Made by a program: the position numbers and the translations under genes. Of a stretch of 44,153 nucleotides of DNA, positions 16,858 through 27,236 are shown piece after piece. Location: positions 1-44,153 of the forward strand of contig ONIY01000025.1 of NCBI GenBank assembly GCA_900318065.1. Reading direction: 5' to 3'. Numbering within the stretch: the first letter of the stretch is position 1; each line of letters opens with the position of its first letter. Below the pieces are notes generated by a model, which searched no databases, was not told the DNA's origin, and saw nothing but the letters and a program-made list of their open reading frames with translations. This stretch comes from an uncultured Prevotellaceae bacterium (GTDB lineage: Bacteria; Bacteroidota; Bacteroidia; Bacteroidales; Muribaculaceae).

Positions 16858-16893
16858 AATAAAGCCAGCGCCTTGAATGGGTGCTGGCTTTGT
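16858..16893 (-). terminator. gyrB terminator
   Basis: The stem AAAGCCAGC / GCTGGCTTT, with a partly paired interior, starts about 20 nt after the gyrB stop codon on the minus strand and ends in a T-rich stretch. Confidence 0.75.
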
Positions 16894-16914
16894 TTTGTTG
16901 CTGTGAACCGACTG

Positions 16915-18903
<1,989 letters not shown>

Positions 18904-19026
18904 TTATTTGCTTAACTCTTTTCACAAGGCACTTTCAAGCAGATGCAACATTTTGTCGCACAAGCCATTATTCACCTCACAAGTTGCTCAAAAAACAACT
19001 CCGAGACCCGTGCCCGTAAAAACATA

Positions 19027-19034
19027 CAAAGATA
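19027..19034 (-). promoter_or_regulatory. -7 promoter element of gyrB
   Basis: TATCTTTG on the minus strand, inside an A/T-rich region, about 140 nt before the gyrB start. No good -33 element is visible. Confidence 0.45.
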
Positions 19035-19126
19035 CAAAAAAATGGCAGAACAGCGATAGATTTAAATCATAAAAAAAGTAAATTTTTTCACATAAAATCA
19101 AAACCATTTTCTCGCAAAAAAATCCC

Positions 19127-19388
19127 AGAAAATCGGGAGCATCCACCCCACGTAAATCCCGGAACACCCGCCCCCCCCCGGAATACCCGGAATATCCGGA
19201 ATATCTGGAACTTCCGCAAGAAAAGGCACCCGCACATCACTGCACGGGCACCAAATTGTGCATTATGAATTATGCATTATGCATTAATTCAAGGCGCAGC
19301 CCAAATTGTGCATTATGAATTGTGCATTGTGCATTAATAAAATCACCCAACTTCCATAAACCATAAACCATAAACCATAAACCAAAGG
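19127..19388 (-). repeat. Multi-module repeat spacer between the nucleoside kinase gene and gyrB
   Basis: Read along the minus strand, the direction of both flanking genes, the spacer holds four GGTTTAT-type units (19354-19384), then two blocks of AATGCATAATTCATAATGCA type (19256-19338), then GTTCCAGATATTCCGG-type units (19180-19215). A 34-nt part (19304-19337) is identical, on the sense strand, to 38317-38350 near the outer-membrane protein gene. Confidence 0.75.
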
Positions 19389-19393
19389 GAGGA

Positions 19394-21088
19394 TTACTCC
19401 TGCCTGTTGGGATACTTGAAGCTTGATCCACCCAGGAACTCTCGCATAATGCTTGTGGGTGGTATCTCCTTGTCGTCGACGGGGATGAAGTAGTGGATGA
19501 ACTTGAGCAGGCGGTGAGCCTCGCTGTACTCAGGGCAGTTTTTGGGCACCGACGAGAGGATGAGCTCGGCATGCGGCCTGAGGACGGCAAACTCGATGTT
19601 GAGCGCCGAGTTAAACATCATGTCGGCATTCTCTTGGTAGGGTGCTATCCACTGTTCCTCCGAGAGGCACACGTTCCTCCACTGGCTGATGGTCTCGCGG
19701 GCGCTGAAGGCTCCCTTGTTGTAGTCGCGGATGATGCGACGCAGCAGGCGGTTGTCGCTGGTGGGCACCCAGTTGTGGTCGTCGAGCGAGATGCTGGTGA
19801 GGGTGGAGATATACACCTTGAACTTCTTGCTGTCGGGGATGCGCTCGGTGAGCATGGGGTTAAGGGCATGGATACCCTCGATGATGAGCACGGTGTCGTT
19901 CTTGAGCTTAAGCTTCTTGCCGTTGAACTCGCGCTTGCCGGTCACGAAGTTGAACTCTGGGATTTCCACCCTCTCACCATTCATCAGGCGGGTGAGGTGG
20001 TCCTCAAGCAGGTCGCAGTCCACCGCCTTGATATTGTCGAAGTCATAGTCGCCGTTGGGCAGCAACGGGGTGTCCTCGCGGTTGACGAAGTAATCGTCGG
20101 TAGAGAACGACAGGGGCCTGAGGCCGCAGGCGAGCAGCTGGATTGACAAGCGCTTGCAGAAGGTGGTCTTTCCCGAACTCGACGGACCGGTGATGAGCAC
20201 CAGGCGGATGGGGTTCTCCTTGTCACGGAAGCGACGGTTGATTTCCTCGGCAATCTGCACAATCTTCTTCTCCTGCAACGCCTCGCTCACCTGGATGAGC
20301 TCCGAGGCATGACCGTTGAGCACCGCCTTGTTCACGTCGCCGGCATTAGACTGGCGCATGATCACATCCCAGTGCACTTTCTCGGCAAACATCTCAAACG
20401 TGCGAGGCATGTCGTGCATGGGCGAGAGCTTGGTGGGGTCATGATGGTCGTGGGTGCGAAGCATCAAGCCGTCCTTGTAGCGCACCACATCCCACACCTT
20501 GATGTAGCCAGCCGAGGGCAGCAGCGGGCCATAGAAATAGTCGGCTACATCGTCGAGGGTGTAGTAGTCGCTGTAGATTTGTCCGCTCGACTCGAGCAGC
20601 TTCACCTTGTCGGCAAAACCACGCTCGGCAAACACCTTGATGGCGTCTTCGGTGGTAGCCTCATGGCGGTGGAACACCATGTCGGTGTCGATAATCTCCT
20701 TCATGCGCTGGCGAATGTTAACGATGTCCTCGTCGGTAACTGGCTCGCCACTCTTCTTGCGCAGGTTGCAGTAGTAGCCACCCGAGATGGGGTGCTCGAT
20801 AAAGAGTTTGCTGCCAGGGATCACATCGCTTGCCGCCTTGTAGAGCACAAAGCATAGCGAGCGCACATACACCCTGTAGCCCGACCCCCTGCGGGCGTCG
20901 AGAAATTCCACGTCACGGTTCTGGAACAGCCTGAACTTGAGGCCTTGTGAGGCGTTGTTAACCTTTGCCGACACCACAGGATACTTGAACTGCAGCTCAT
21001 CGGCAAATGCATTGTAGACTTCGAGCAGAGACGTCCCCTCGGGAAATTCTCGCGTCACATTGTTGTTTTTACATCGGATTTGAAGCAT
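19394..21088 (-). CDS. Nucleoside kinase with N-terminal TGS-like domain
   Basis: The 564-residue protein has an N-terminal TGS/ThrRS-editing-like region (1-about 230, including EFPEGTSLLEVYNAF and FRLFQNRDVEFLDA). It is fused to a uridine-kinase/phosphoribulokinase-type P-loop domain (about 290-500). Walker A is GPSSSGKTTF at 301-310 and the substrate-side motif is TDDYFVNRED at 330-339. FNFVTGKREF and IIEGIHALNP follow, as in uridine kinases. Family members are annotated as nucleoside kinases, presumably phosphorylating uridine or cytidine. The role of the TGS part is unknown. It is the last gene of the apparent parC operon, 25 nt after trmO. Confidence 0.85.
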   Translation of the reverse strand: MLQIRCKNNNVTREFPEGTSLLEVYNAFADELQFKYPVVSAKVNNASQGLKFRLFQNRDVEFLDARRGSGYRVYVRSLCFVLYKAASDVIPGSKLFIEHPISGGYYCNLRKKSGEPVTDEDIVNIRQRMKEIIDTDMVFHRHEATTEDAIKVFAERGFADKVKLLESSGQIYSDYYTLDDVADYFYGPLLPSAGYIKVWDVVRYKDGLMLRTHDHHDPTKLSPMHDMPRTFEMFAEKVHWDVIMRQSNAGDVNKAVLNGHASELIQVSEALQEKKIVQIAEEINRRFRDKENPIRLVLITGPSSSGKTTFCKRLSIQLLACGLRPLSFSTDDYFVNREDTPLLPNGDYDFDNIKAVDCDLLEDHLTRLMNGERVEIPEFNFVTGKREFNGKKLKLKNDTVLIIEGIHALNPMLTERIPDSKKFKVYISTLTSISLDDHNWVPTSDNRLLRRIIRDYNKGAFSARETISQWRNVCLSEEQWIAPYQENADMMFNSALNIEFAVLRPHAELILSSVPKNCPEYSEAHRLLKFIHYFIPVDDKEIPPTSIMREFLGGSSFKYPNRQE

Positions 21089-21113
21089 GGCTTGGAATGT
21101 TTTATTGTGTTAT

Positions 21114-21779
21114 TTATTTGATTACTTGTAATTTATCTCCATCAACGGTGAAATGCACATCTTTGCCCTCAAAGGTCATGCCATACACCTTGCTCACGCT
21201 GTTGTGGTAGTGCGGCCTGGGGTCGAGCGACAGCACCTGGCGCAGCGCCTGCAACTGCTGCTCGCTGAACTGCTGTGCAACCTCACTGGGGATGTCTACC
21301 TCAAGCTGTTTCCACTCGCTGGTGTCGACAAAGCCGCTGCGGGCGTCGGGGTGGGCGTCGGCATAGGCGACATAGGGCTTGATGTCGTAGATGGGGGTGC
21401 CATCCATCAGGTCGGCGCCTGTGACATGGAGCACGGGGCCTCGCTCGGAGTCCATCTCCACCTTCTCGAGCCTCACTGCCGAGAGCCCCAGGCGGTTAGT
21501 GCGGTAGGGCGAGCGCGTGGCATAGACGCCAATGCGTGTGTTCCCTCCCAGCCTGGGCGGTCGCACGGTGGCTCCCTGGGCGGCATGCTTGTTGGCCGAG
21601 AACTCCCAGATGAGCCATATGTAGTCAAAGTCTTCAAGTCCACGCACCGCGTCGGCATTGCGGAACTGTGGCAGGAACGTCACTTGCCCTTGCAGCGTCG
21701 TGACAAGCCCGCTCTGGCGCGGAATGCCAAACTTCTCCTTAAAAGGCGAGTGGAACGTTGCAATGGGCGTAATCTCCAT
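21114..21779 (-). CDS. trmO: tRNA t6A37 N6-methyltransferase TrmO
   Basis: The 221-residue protein matches the YaeB/TrmO family, which uses SAM to methylate N6-threonylcarbamoyladenosine at position 37 of threonine tRNAs. Family features are PIATFHSPFKEKFGIPRQSG at the start, LEDFDYIWLIWEFS, the block RPPRLGGNTRIGVYATRSPYR (about 75-95), LDGTP-like LMDGTPIYDIKPYVAYAD, and a C-terminal region with DPRPHYHN. Its start lies at the edge of a 29-bp sequence that is repeated at the 3' end of the S41 gene, with an insertion between the copies. Before the insertion the start was probably about 10 nt after the S41 stop. Confidence 0.93.
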   Translation of the reverse strand: MEITPIATFHSPFKEKFGIPRQSGLVTTLQGQVTFLPQFRNADAVRGLEDFDYIWLIWEFSANKHAAQGATVRPPRLGGNTRIGVYATRSPYRTNRLGLSAVRLEKVEMDSERGPVLHVTGADLMDGTPIYDIKPYVAYADAHPDARSGFVDTSEWKQLEVDIPSEVAQQFSEQQLQALRQVLSLDPRPHYHNSVSKVYGMTFEGKDVHFTVDGDKLQVIK

Positions 21780-22108
21780 AATTATAGTTAGTTATTTCGT
21801 TTTTTTATCGCAATGATAATAGTAGTTAAATTGCTGTGTCACAGCTCCCCCTCTAAGATAGAGGGGGATAAAGGGGGAGTATGACAACGTGCCAATTGAC
21901 GCTCTCTGGGCCATATCAAGGGAGCCTTTCATACTCCCCCCCGCCCGCTCTTTCAGCATCAATGGGCTGCGCCTCACCAATGCCAAAACAAGTTTTGCCG
22001 CTGGCTTCGGCTTGCGCCATTGGTCTATCTTAGAGGGGGAGTTTACAGCCTGATATTTAGCAGTTTGGCAAACCATTATCATAATTATAGTTAGTTATTT
22101 CGTTTTTT
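21777..22108. mobile_element. Palindromic insertion flanked by 29-bp direct repeats
   Basis: A 29-bp sequence at 21777-21805 is repeated exactly at 22080-22108. Both copies contain the same stop-to-start junction: the last codons of the S41 gene, its TAA, then an ATG. The 274 bp between them carry 18-bp inverted repeats CTCCCCCTCTAAGATAGA (21845-21862) and its complement (22024-22041), and a local hairpin around 21845-21880. A 96-codon frame runs through but shows no protein-like pattern. It looks like a non-autonomous element that entered the operon junction and duplicated it. The mechanism is inferred. Confidence 0.6.
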
Positions 22109-23107
22109 CTTTAGGATTTCAAAAGCTGTCTCGAGTATTGTGTCCTTGCCTAGGGCAGCATCGGCTTCGGTCATGTCGACCTTCACATCGGGCTCCACGC
22201 CAAACTCCGTGAGCTTGCCATCGGGCCCAGTGATGGGAGCCGACGAGAAGCGCACGCTCCACCCGTTGGGGAGCTCGCTGTTGAACGGCAGTCCGCAGCC
22301 ACCACCAGTAACATCGCCCACCACAGTGACATTGGGCAGCGACTTCATGATAGAGACGAAATTGTTGGTAGCACTGAACGAGCCACGGTTGGCAAGCACC
22401 ACCACAGGCTTGTTGTAGTGCACCCTGCCACGGGCAGGCTCAAAGTAGTAGTCATAGGGTTCAGAAAAATCGTTGTGCCCAGTTCCATTCTTGTGCTGGA
22501 TGGAACCGGCATAGGTTCGCTCGTCGATAAACCGCCCCACAAGAGTCTCGACGTTAGTGAGATAGCCACCGCCGTTGTTGCGCACGTCAATCACCAGACC
22601 GTCGCTGGTGGCGACGCCGTTGAGTATCACATCGAGGTTGCCGTCGCCTATCCCGTTGGCGAAGTCGCCGTAGTAGACGTAGGCAAAGTTGTTGCTCAGA
22701 ATCTGGTACTTGATTCCCGAGGCTCGACGGTAGTCGAAATGGAGGTAATGCTCGTCGATCAAGCGCTCGTCGTAGTTGATGGGATACTGCTCCCAAATCC
22801 AGTACCGCGACACGTCGAAGGTGGAGATGAGATTAGTGTGGCCGTCCTGCAACTCCTTGAGCATGTCGCTGCACAGGTCAAAGAGCTCTCGGCTCGAGAT
22901 GCCACCATGAATCTTGGCGCGATAGCGCTGTCGCACCTCTTGCCAGTCCACATTCTTGTAGGCAAAGAAGCAGTAGTGCTCGTCGAGGATGGTCCACAGA
23001 GCGTCGAAGTTGCCGTAGGGGTCGTTCTTCCACTCGGGCTGGTCGTGGCACGAGGCGAGCGGCAGCAGTGCCATCATCACAATCAATATGTTGACAAGGC
23101 GCTTCAT
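22091..23107 (-). CDS. S41 family peptidase-like lipoprotein
   Basis: The 338-residue protein begins with a lipoprotein signal peptide (MMALLPLASC, Cys20). The tail matches the S41 (C-terminal processing/tricorn) core: LVIDVRNNGGG, KPVVVLANRGSFSATNNF with the candidate nucleophile Ser, and VVGDVTGGGCGLPF. In Prc/CtpA enzymes the general base is a Lys in the last motif (TFGKG); here the motif is TGGGCG and the Lys is missing. The protein may use another base, as some Bacteroidota members appear to, or be non-catalytic. No PDZ domain is evident. The start ATG overlaps the DUF3316 stop by four bases. The substrate is unknown; location is the periplasm or outer membrane. Confidence 0.85.
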   Translation of the reverse strand: MKRLVNILIVMMALLPLASCHDQPEWKNDPYGNFDALWTILDEHYCFFAYKNVDWQEVRQRYRAKIHGGISSRELFDLCSDMLKELQDGHTNLISTFDVSRYWIWEQYPINYDERLIDEHYLHFDYRRASGIKYQILSNNFAYVYYGDFANGIGDGNLDVILNGVATSDGLVIDVRNNGGGYLTNVETLVGRFIDERTYAGSIQHKNGTGHNDFSEPYDYYFEPARGRVHYNKPVVVLANRGSFSATNNFVSIMKSLPNVTVVGDVTGGGCGLPFNSELPNGWSVRFSSAPITGPDGKLTEFGVEPDVKVDMTEADAALGKDTILETAFEILKKKRNN

Positions 23108-23994
23108 TGATAAACAGGCGATATTATGTTGTTATTCACTTTCTTGCTGTGCTTGGCACCCACATTGAGGAACTCGCCGCCAATGCCTATCACCACGTAG
23201 TGGTTCATCTCGCGGGTGCTGATGTGATTGATCCACGAGGTGGAGATGCGGTTGCGGTAGCCCACTCGCACGATGGTGTTACCCAGGTGCAGGTCGGCAC
23301 TGAGCATGTGGTCCAGGTCGAAGCGGTTGCCCCACCACCCCAGGTGGGCAAGGTTCTTGCGGTTGCCCAGGTAGATCTCGTAGTAGGCCTCGTCATAGTC
23401 GGGTGCAAAAAACACCCCCGCCACTGGCAAGGATGCTTGATATCGCAAGGTGATGGGCAGCCGCTTGATGCGGGTGTTGTAGATGGCCTGAGCCATGGCG
23501 CCCACATTCCAGTGGATGCGTGCCGACACCACATTGTTGCTGTTGTAGGCGTTATAGAGCACCCCACCACGAAACTGCGTCATGCCACCCACTTGGAACT
23601 GGAGGCTGGGCGTGAACACATCGCTCCACTTGTGCATCATTCCCCAGCGCGCGTCAACCATGAGCCCGTGCATCGAGTGGTTGCCAGCAGGGTTGTGGGT
23701 GTAGTCATAGTCCACCGCCAGGCTCAGCTGGCGCGTCCACCGCTCGGGGGCGAAGCCGGTGGCCTGCTGCGCCTCATAGCCCAGCGACATGGCATGGCCG
23801 CCATAGCGCACTGGCGAGAGGTAGGTGTCGAGCACCGACGCGTGACCATACTGTGCCGTGAACATCGTAGCCACTGGCCGCAAGGGCTTCTCGCTGGTGG
23901 CATCCTGCGTGGCATCCTGCGCCCAAGCGCACTGCCAGCCACATGCCACAAGTAGCATGAGAACGAGAATCCTTATTTGCGCCCTGAGTGTCAT
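23104..23994 (-). CDS. DUF3316-like outer-membrane beta-barrel protein
   Basis: The 296-residue protein has a signal peptide (VLMLLVACGWQCAWAQ). The rest shows alternating polar/aromatic strands such as RQLSLAVDYDYTHN, GLMVDARWGMMHKW and TIVRVGYRNRISTSWINH, the pattern of a beta-barrel. It resembles the DUF3316 family of Bacteroidales, whose role is unknown; this family call is from recall of its sequence pattern. The gene starts 3 nt after the parC stop and overlaps the S41 gene by ATGA, so the three are probably translated from one mRNA. Confidence 0.7.
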   Translation of the reverse strand: MTLRAQIRILVLMLLVACGWQCAWAQDATQDATSEKPLRPVATMFTAQYGHASVLDTYLSPVRYGGHAMSLGYEAQQATGFAPERWTRQLSLAVDYDYTHNPAGNHSMHGLMVDARWGMMHKWSDVFTPSLQFQVGGMTQFRGGVLYNAYNSNNVVSARIHWNVGAMAQAIYNTRIKRLPITLRYQASLPVAGVFFAPDYDEAYYEIYLGNRKNLAHLGWWGNRFDLDHMLSADLHLGNTIVRVGYRNRISTSWINHISTREMNHYVVIGIGGEFLNVGAKHSKKVNNNIISPVYQ

Positions 23995-23997
23995 GTT

Positions 23998-26895
23998 CTA
24001 AGTGTTGTTGTCGTCTTCGTTGATGTCTTCGTCGTCTTCAAAGAGGCGTGTCTGCCCGGTGAGCCTGTCGAGCACCTCCTGCTGGCTGATGGGAGCCTCG
24101 CCAGGGGTGGTGCTGGCGCCATCGCCTTGGGCCTCTTGAGGCTCTTCTTCCTCGACAATGCGCGGCTCAAGCTCGGTGACGGTGTCGACCTTATAGTTGG
24201 TGAGACGCTTGCCCTTGGCATGGAAACTCTTCACGGCAATGAACTCCTCGGCATCGACAATGAGGTTGTCGCGCACGCTGTCGTCGCCGCCAAATTTCAC
24301 CTCCAGCCTGGGGTATTTCTCGCAGGTGAGCAAGATGAGCGACGACTCGGGGTTGTCGCCTATCATGCGCTGCTTCTTGGTGTTGTCGTCGAGGGTGAAG
24401 CGCTTGAGATAGACATATCCCTGGTCGGCATCGTTGAGCACTGCCGTCCACACGAGGCTGGGGTCATACTTCATGATGCGCAGGATGCCCTCCTCGTAGT
24501 GGTTGGTGGCCTCGCTGCTGGTGGTGTAGAAGTCGCCGTTCTTCATGATGACCAAGATGCGGTCGTCGCCGGCAAACTTGCCCAGCGACACGCCGTGGCC
24601 CTCGTAGTTGATGCGCAGGATGTCCTGGTCAAACCACACCTCGCGGTCGCCCAGCGTGGAGCGGCCTTGCTCCTTGAGGGTGATGCGGTGCACCTCGTTC
24701 TTGGTCACGATGTTGCCGCGTGCCCCCTTGCCCTTGATGGCGAGGTCGGCAAGGTCGACGTCAAACTGCAGCACCCTCAAGTGCTTCTTGGGCTTGAGGG
24801 TTACTCGCAGCACCTCGGCCTCGCCGTTGGGGTTAACGGTGAACCACAGCACCTTAGAGCCTGGCTTGCCAGTTGTCACGTCATATTCCTTGTCGCGCGT
24901 GACGCCGGTGAGGGCAAATCGCTTCATGTAGGTGGTGCCGCCTCGGCCGTCGGTGTAGAGCACGTTGTAGATGGTGCGTGCGTCGTTGCGCTTGTACACG
25001 CCCACATACATCACGTTCTTTCCCACATAGATCTTCTCGGCAACCTTCACAATCTTGTACTTACCGTCCTTGTAGAAGACGATGATGTCGTCGATGTCGC
25101 TGCAGTTGCACACGTACTCGTCCTTCTTGAGCGCAGTGCCAATGAATCCCTCGGCGCGGTTGATGTAGAGTTTCTCGTTGGCCTCGGCAACCTTGCTGGC
25201 TACGATGGTGTCGAAGTCGCGAATGGTAGTGCGCCGTGGATGCAGGTGACCGTATTTCTTCTTCAGGTTCTCATACCAGTTGATGGTGTGCTCCACCAGG
25301 TGCGAGAGCTTGTAGTCGATGTCGGCAAGGCGCTCGTTGAGCATGGCGATGTAGTTGTCGGCTTTGTCGCTGTTGAACTTGACAATGCGCTTCATCTTTA
25401 TCTCCATCAGGCGCAGGATGTCGTCGCGAGTGATGGCGCGATAGAACTGTGGCTTGAAGGGCTCCAGGCGCTTGTCGATGTGAGCAACGGCGGCGTCCTC
25501 GTCCTTGGCCTGCTCGTAGCCGCGGTCCTTATAGATGCGCTCCTCGATGAAGATTTTCTCGAGAGAGGCAAAGAATAGCGACTCCATGGTCTCCTGTCGC
25601 TGAATCTCGAGTTCGCGGCGCAGGATTTCCTTGGTGTGGTCCACACTGAACTTGAGCAGGTGGGTAGCGGTGAGGAACTGTGGCTTCTCGTCCTTGATGA
25701 CGCAAATGTTGGGCGAGATGCTGGTCTCGCAGTCACTGAAGGCGTAGAGCGCGTCGATGGCCTTGTCGCTCGAGGTGCCAGGCTGCAAGGTGACGATAAT
25801 CTCGGCTGTCGACGAGGTGTTGTCCTCTACCTTGCGAATCTTTATCTTGCCCTTCTCGGCAGCACGCAGGATGGAGTCGATGAGGCTGCTGGTGGTCTTG
25901 CCATAGGGCAAGTCCTTGACAAGCAAGGTCTTGTTGTCGACCTTCTCAATCTTGGTGCGCACTCTCACGCTGCCGCCACGCTCGCCGTCGCGATAGTTGT
26001 TAACGTCGACATAGCCGCCAGTGGGGAAGTCGGGATAGAGGTGGAACTCCTCGCCCTTGAGGTAGCTCACGGCAGCGTCGAGTATCTCGTTGAAGTTGTG
26101 GGGCAATATTTTGCACGACAGACCCACGGCAATTCCCTCGGCACCCTGTGCCAGCAGCAACGGGAACTTCATGGGCAAGGTGATGGGCTCGCGGTTGCGG
26201 CCATCGTAGCTAAGGGTCCAGTCGGTGACCTTGCTGTCGAAGGCTACCTCGAGGGCAAACTCGCTGAGTCTCGCCTCGATGTAACGTGGAGCGGCAGCTC
26301 CGTCGCCAGTGAGGATGTTACCCCAGTTACCCTGGGTGTCGATGAGCAACTCCTTCTGGCCCAGCTGCACCAGCGCGTCGCCTATCGAGGCGTCGCCGTG
26401 GGGGTGGTAGTGCATGGTGTCGCCCACGATTCCTGCCACCTTGGTGTAATGGCCGTCGTCGCTCTCCTTCATCACGTGGAGGATGCGGCGCTGCACGGGC
26501 TTGAGGCCGTCCTCGATGTGCGGGATGGCGCGCTCCAGGATTACATAGCTGGCATAGTCGATGAACCAGTTCTCATACATCCCCGACAGCCTCAGGCGCT
26601 TGTCTTTCTTCACGCCATCGCCATGAGGATCGGGAACAGGATAACGAGAATCGGGAACCGATGACTCACCTGACTCACTTGACTCACTTGACTCACCTGA
26701 CTCACCTGACTCACCTGACTCAGCTGGTGTGCTTGGTGTGCTTGGTGTGCTTGGTGCGGCAGCATTTGCCTCATCGTCAACGTCTTGAGCCTGAGCGGGA
26801 GCAGCGTCACTTGTGCCAACAGCCTCAACAGAGTCCTCGCCACCGGTGGGAGCATCCTGGTTCAACTCTTCTTTATCTTTATTCTTGTCGCTCAT
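23998..26895 (-). CDS. parC: DNA topoisomerase IV subunit A, with a repeat-expanded N-terminal extension
   Basis: The 965-residue protein is a type IIA topoisomerase A subunit that cleaves and rejoins DNA. The core starts at about residue 101 (LRLSGMYENWFIDYASYVI). The catalytic Tyr205 lies in AAAPRYIEARL. HPHGDASIGDALVQ (164-177) is the quinolone-pocket helix, with Ala169 where E. coli ParC has Ser80. The sequence matches the Bacteroidota ParC type, and no GyrA box is present, so ParC is preferred over GyrA. Residues 1-100 are acidic and disordered, including three STP units and a run of ESG/ESS triplets made by 9-bp DNA repeats (26662-26760). The C-terminus is Glu/Asp-rich. It is the first gene of the apparent operon; parE is not in the window. 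Confidence 0.93.
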   Translation of the reverse strand: MSDKNKDKEELNQDAPTGGEDSVEAVGTSDAAPAQAQDVDDEANAAAPSTPSTPSTPAESGESGESGESSESSESGESSVPDSRYPVPDPHGDGVKKDKRLRLSGMYENWFIDYASYVILERAIPHIEDGLKPVQRRILHVMKESDDGHYTKVAGIVGDTMHYHPHGDASIGDALVQLGQKELLIDTQGNWGNILTGDGAAAPRYIEARLSEFALEVAFDSKVTDWTLSYDGRNREPITLPMKFPLLLAQGAEGIAVGLSCKILPHNFNEILDAAVSYLKGEEFHLYPDFPTGGYVDVNNYRDGERGGSVRVRTKIEKVDNKTLLVKDLPYGKTTSSLIDSILRAAEKGKIKIRKVEDNTSSTAEIIVTLQPGTSSDKAIDALYAFSDCETSISPNICVIKDEKPQFLTATHLLKFSVDHTKEILRRELEIQRQETMESLFFASLEKIFIEERIYKDRGYEQAKDEDAAVAHIDKRLEPFKPQFYRAITRDDILRLMEIKMKRIVKFNSDKADNYIAMLNERLADIDYKLSHLVEHTINWYENLKKKYGHLHPRRTTIRDFDTIVASKVAEANEKLYINRAEGFIGTALKKDEYVCNCSDIDDIIVFYKDGKYKIVKVAEKIYVGKNVMYVGVYKRNDARTIYNVLYTDGRGGTTYMKRFALTGVTRDKEYDVTTGKPGSKVLWFTVNPNGEAEVLRVTLKPKKHLRVLQFDVDLADLAIKGKGARGNIVTKNEVHRITLKEQGRSTLGDREVWFDQDILRINYEGHGVSLGKFAGDDRILVIMKNGDFYTTSSEATNHYEEGILRIMKYDPSLVWTAVLNDADQGYVYLKRFTLDDNTKKQRMIGDNPESSLILLTCEKYPRLEVKFGGDDSVRDNLIVDAEEFIAVKSFHAKGKRLTNYKVDTVTELEPRIVEEEEPQEAQGDGASTTPGEAPISQQEVLDRLTGQTRLFEDDEDINEDDNNT
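26662..26760. repeat. 9-bp tandem repeats inside parC
   Basis: Seven units of TGACTCACC type (26662-26724) are followed by four units of TGGTGTGCT type (26725-26760). They encode Ser/Glu/Gly and Ser/Thr/Pro triplets in the ParC N-terminal tail. Units of 9 bp keep the frame if their number changes. Confidence 0.85.
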
Positions 26896-26945
26896 ATATA
26901 TGCGTTATTTTTGTATATATATTGCCCAAAATAGCAATTAATCGA

Positions 26946-26953
26946 CAAAGTTA
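26946..26953 (-). promoter_or_regulatory. -7 promoter element of the parC operon
   Basis: TAACTTTG on the minus strand, about 50 nt before the parC start. A TTTTG (plus 26968-26972) lies 14 nt upstream, closer than the usual spacing. Confidence 0.5.
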
Positions 26954-27054
26954 GTAATTTTTGCCGACAAAAGCACTATTAAAAAAGGAAAAAGACGAAA
27001 AAAGTGGATTGGAGATGGGGGATCGGGGATGGGGGATCGGTGAGGAAACTGTAG

Positions 27055-27210
27055 GAGGGTGTTGCAAAAGACTGAAATTGCGTCAATGTAGGGACAACGC
27101 GTGCGTTGTCCGAAAACAGCGAAAGTGCTGATCACCAGATGTCTGCCCTAGCGGACAAGGCACGCCTTGTCCCTACAGAATGAGAATTCTGTGAGTTTTG
27201 CAACACCCTC
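27055..27210. repeat. 156-bp palindromic intergenic element, copy 2
   Basis: Perfect 15-bp terminal inverted repeats (GAGGGTGTTGCAAAA at 27055-27069; complement at 27196-27210) enclose two palindromes: GGACAACGCGTGCGTTGTCC and GGACAAGGCACGCCTTGTCC. The element is the inverted homologue of 3823-3978. A short GGGGATCGG-type tandem repeat (27003-27040) precedes it. It lies between the parC promoter region and the 3' end of the CDF transporter gene. Confidence 0.75.
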
Positions 27211-27236
27211 ACCTTAGTTTTCTCACCATATTAATG

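Noticed and set aside
21792-22082. 96-codon open frame between trmO and the S41 gene
   Set aside because: It runs through inverted repeats of the insertion and borrows its start from the duplicated junction; no protein-like pattern.
23977-25578. 533-codon open frame opposite parC
   Set aside because: Shadow of parC; no start context and no recognisable domain.
24500-26500. Quinolone resistance change in ParC (Ala169 at the Ser80 position)
   Set aside because: As I recall it, HPHGDAS is the normal Bacteroidota ParC sequence, so it is not evidence of an acquired mutation.
26662-26760. Possible assembly artefact or CRISPR-like repeat in parC
   Set aside because: The 9-bp units keep the parC frame and encode a plausible disordered tail.
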